Positions 62,169 through 64,000 of a DNA stretch of 64,000 nucleotides are shown here, in pieces (position 1 is the stretch's first letter; the number at the start of each line of letters is the position of its first letter). This stretch comes from Candidatus Eiseniibacteriota bacterium (GTDB lineage Bacteria > Orphanbacterota > Orphanbacteria > Orphanbacterales > Orphanbacteraceae): NCBI GenBank assembly GCA_024276995.1, contig JAJRWB010000041.1:27015-91014 (forward strand). The letters run 5' to 3'. The notes below the pieces were generated by a model that saw only the letters and a program-made list of their open reading frames with translations, was not told the origin of the DNA and did not search any database. Both the position numbers and the translations under genes were made by a program.

Positions 62169-63784
62169 GGGAGTGCCTCCATCCTCTCCGCCTTGTTCGA
62201 GGCCGCGCCCCGGTCCACCTCTCTTCGTGTCGATCGTTTTCCCGGTCGCAGGGGCGCCGCCGATGCAAGTGTTTCGTCGAACGGGGAGGTCATCGCGACG
62301 CCGTCCATCTCCCGGGGAATCACCTCGCCGAGAAGGCGGAGCACCGTGGGGGCGATGTCGAGAAGTCTCTCCTCCTTCCCCCGGACACCCTTTTTCACAT
62401 GGGGCCCGCGAAGGATGAGTATCCCCTCGTCGTCGTGGTACGCCGAGAAGGTGTACGACGGAGGACGGAAGAGAGAGCCGCCCTCCTTGTCGGACCACCG
62501 TGAGAAGAAGTAGTGTCCCGCCGGTTCGAAGAGGAGATCGGGGGCGTCGTCGAGCGCAGGGCCGTCGTAGATCTCGCTCCTGTGATAGACATTCTTCACG
62601 ACAATCGCGCCCGTGGCGTCGTCGCGCAGTGCCAGGAGCTTTCTCTTCAGCTCCTCGACGAGCGCATCATACTCCCGGCCCGGTTCGACCACCCCTTCGG
62701 GAAAGACGCCCCGCGTGTTGATCGTCATCCGCCCGCCGAGATTGGTGAAGTAAAGGACTCTCGACCGGCGCGGATCGCTGTCGCAGTAGCCTTCCTCGCA
62801 AAGCCAGCGGAGCACGGGCAGGTCCCGGTCGACGCGCCGGAAACCGTGGTCGGAAAGGATGATGAGCACCGTGCCGTCGTCGGCCGCGTCGGCGAACTCG
62901 CCGATCATCTCGTCGATGCGGATCCAGAAATCGCGGATCGCGTTTCCGAAGCGTGCCTTGAGATCGTCGTCGATCGTGCGGTTTCCCGGATCCATGAATT
63001 TCCAGAAGAAGTGCTGCGTCTTGTCAAGTCCCATGAAGACGCACCAGAACAGCTCCCAATCGTCTTGTCGAAAACGAGCGATCGCCTCGCGGAAACGCGC
63101 TTCCCTCGTGGCGATCAGGTTCGCGAGAAACGCCTCTTCGCCGCCGGGAGGGAGCGACTCGCCGTAACGGTCGAGCCGCCAGCCGCTCAGATCATCTTCG
63201 AGGCCGGCCGGGCTGGTGAAACCGGTCTTCTCCACGTAAGGGAAGCCGCCGATCATGACACCGTCGATCGAGTCGGGTGGTGTGGTGAGAGGAACGGTGA
63301 TCACCACCGACCGGCGATTCGATTCGGTGAGATACTCCCACACGCCTTTCGCCCTCCGGTCGAGCGCCGTGGCGGGGACGGTGCGGAAGCGTTCGCGGTC
63401 GACGAGTTCGAAGTCGAAAATGCCGTGGCGACCGGGGTTGACGCCGGTGACGGCGCTCGTCCATGCGGGCGCGGAGAGGGGAGGGATCACCGAGCGGAGC
63501 GTGGCGGAATAACCTTCGGCGCGCATCCGGGCGAGATTCGGGAGGAGCCCTTCGTCGAGCCACGGTTCGATCAGGTCGAAGTCGGCGCCGTCGAGACCGA
63601 TGAGCGCCACGCGCATTCTCGTCGGCATGGGCGCTTTGCCGTCGCACGATGGAAGCGTCGCCGCGACGAGGAGGAGGAGAAGAAGGAGACGAAGCGCCCG
63701 GCGACAAACGACAACCCTCTTCCGGGGCGGGCGGAAGAGGGTCGTGAAAAACCGCGCGGTCGTCCTACTGGAAGTCGTACCCAA
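62156..63784 (-). CDS. Alkaline-phosphatase-superfamily (type I phosphodiesterase-like) lipoprotein
   Basis: About 540 residues. The core domain begins 'MRVALIGLDGADFDLIEPWL' (metal Asp) and continues with 'LSAPAWTSAVTGVNPGRHGIFDF' (Ser/Thr nucleophile region), 'MGLDKTQHFFWKF' and 'LIILSDHGFRRVDRDL'. This matches type I phosphodiesterase/nucleotide pyrophosphatase relatives. A leucine-rich signal with 'TLPSC' precedes it, so a lipoprotein is likely. The start is uncertain: no ATG, GTG or TTG lies between TTG 63784 (used here, which overlaps the receptor gene) and ATG 63628, after the signal. A terminator hairpin also lies in this stretch. The stop is at 62156. Confidence 0.75.
   Translation of the reverse strand: MGTTSSRTTARFFTTLFRPPRKRVVVCRRALRLLLLLLLVAATLPSCDGKAPMPTRMRVALIGLDGADFDLIEPWLDEGLLPNLARMRAEGYSATLRSVIPPLSAPAWTSAVTGVNPGRHGIFDFELVDRERFRTVPATALDRRAKGVWEYLTESNRRSVVITVPLTTPPDSIDGVMIGGFPYVEKTGFTSPAGLEDDLSGWRLDRYGESLPPGGEEAFLANLIATREARFREAIARFRQDDWELFWCVFMGLDKTQHFFWKFMDPGNRTIDDDLKARFGNAIRDFWIRIDEMIGEFADAADDGTVLIILSDHGFRRVDRDLPVLRWLCEEGYCDSDPRRSRVLYFTNLGGRMTINTRGVFPEGVVEPGREYDALVEELKRKLLALRDDATGAIVVKNVYHRSEIYDGPALDDAPDLLFEPAGHYFFSRWSDKEGGSLFRPPSYTFSAYHDDEGILILRGPHVKKGVRGKEERLLDIAPTVLRLLGEVIPREMDGVAMTSPFDETLASAAPLRPGKRSTRREVDRGAASNKAERMEALPYLR
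63715..63741 (-). terminator. Hairpin terminator after the TonB receptor gene
   Basis: CCCTCTTCCG (63715-63724) and CGGAAGAGGG (63732-63741) form a perfect 10-bp stem with a 7-nt loop. On the minus strand it is followed by TTGTCGTTTGTC, a moderately T-rich tail, and lies 24 bp past the receptor stop. Confidence 0.6.
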
Positions 63785-64000
63785 GCGCCATCGAGATCTT
63801 CCGCTTGATGGTGGTGTACATCGGGTATTCATACCGGTCCTTGTCGAGCAGATTCTGAATCGAAACTTTCGCCGTGATACCGCCGTCGAACTCCTTCGAT
63901 GCCGCCACGTCGATAGTCCAGTAGTCATCCACCGGCACGGAGGTGATTTCCTGGTACGCCACGGAGGAGACGTAGCGGAAGCGGGTGTCCAGGTTGACGT
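63765..64000 (-). CDS. TonB-dependent receptor, C-terminal fragment
   Basis: The frame stays open to the window's right edge, so only the last 78 codons or so are seen. The peptide shows alternating beta strands such as 'DYWTIDVAASKEF', 'AKVSIQNLLDKDRYEYPMY' and a final 'SMALGYDFQ'. 'NLLDKDRYEYP' is the near-C-terminal signature of TonB-dependent outer membrane receptors (N.F...Y). It is probably a siderophore-, cobalamin- or nutrient-receptor barrel. A hairpin terminator follows the TAG stop. Confidence 0.8.
   Translation of the reverse strand, partial: VNLDTRFRYVSSVAYQEITSVPVDDYWTIDVAASKEFDGGITAKVSIQNLLDKDRYEYPMYTTIKRKISMALGYDFQ

Overview
This window is about 64 kb of high-GC chromosomal DNA, densely packed with genes on both strands. 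I see no plasmid, phage, transposon or CRISPR features. The best lineage clue is four very large secreted proteins (M28, M36 and S8 peptidases and a glycoside-hydrolase-like protein). Each ends in the same FlgD-like Ig domain of about 80-90 residues, with an 'NPFNP'-type entry, a 'GRLVR' core and a terminal basic 'RK..LLR' tail, which resembles type IX secretion sorting tails. Together with TonB-dependent receptors and lipoproteins, this points to a diderm of the FCB-like uncultivated phyla (for example Eisenbacteria or Krumholzibacteriota). That placement is inference.

Layout. 1-5979 (minus): surface polysaccharide locus (flippase, GT4, sulfotransferase, Wzz-like chain-length protein, O-antigen ligase-like protein and the first codons of a GT2), mostly coupled by 4-bp overlaps. 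6156-8059 (plus): methyltransferase plus APH-like phosphotransferase. 8104-18352: three secreted peptidases, M28 and M36 on minus and a Tricorn-like S41 on plus. 18385-19617: ispH, preceded by a candidate 6S-like RNA with its own terminator. 20168-24690 (plus): a Nudix/metallo-beta-lactamase fusion, then a phosphate module (Na/Pi cotransporter, PhoU-like protein, metallophosphoesterase lipoprotein). 24710-31037 (minus): a five-gene reductive pyrimidine degradation operon without dihydropyrimidinase. 31170-33080 (minus): a short Rho and an anti-sigma-like zinc-finger membrane protein. 33255-36012 (plus): M29 aminopeptidase, DHH phosphoesterase and Maf. 36063-37564 (minus): a small secreted protein with a long structured leader, and a MobA-like nucleotidyltransferase. 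37680-42515 (plus): a tandem 6-PTPS/QueD fusion, a TonB receptor, gltX and tRNA-Gln(CUG). 42803-49260 (minus): a membrane sulfatase-fold protein and a 1494-residue secreted multi-domain protein. 49840-52499 (plus): MurJ-like flippase and GT4. 52752-56816 (plus): S8 peptidase. 56826-60281 (minus): MFS/spermidine-synthase-like/TPR fusion. 60498-62168 (plus): a GT39-like membrane glycosyltransferase interrupted by an in-frame TAG. 62156-64000 (minus): an alkaline-phosphatase-fold lipoprotein and the C-terminus of a TonB-dependent receptor.

Functionally the window describes a cell that exports large proteases, imports peptides or other nutrients through TonB receptors, breaks down peptides and pyrimidines, and builds a possibly sulfated exopolysaccharide. 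No single unprecedented defence or mobile system is visible. The most unusual items are the 6S-like RNA, the 6-PTPS tandem with a cysteine-less half, the amber-interrupted glycosyltransferase and the incomplete pyrimidine operon.
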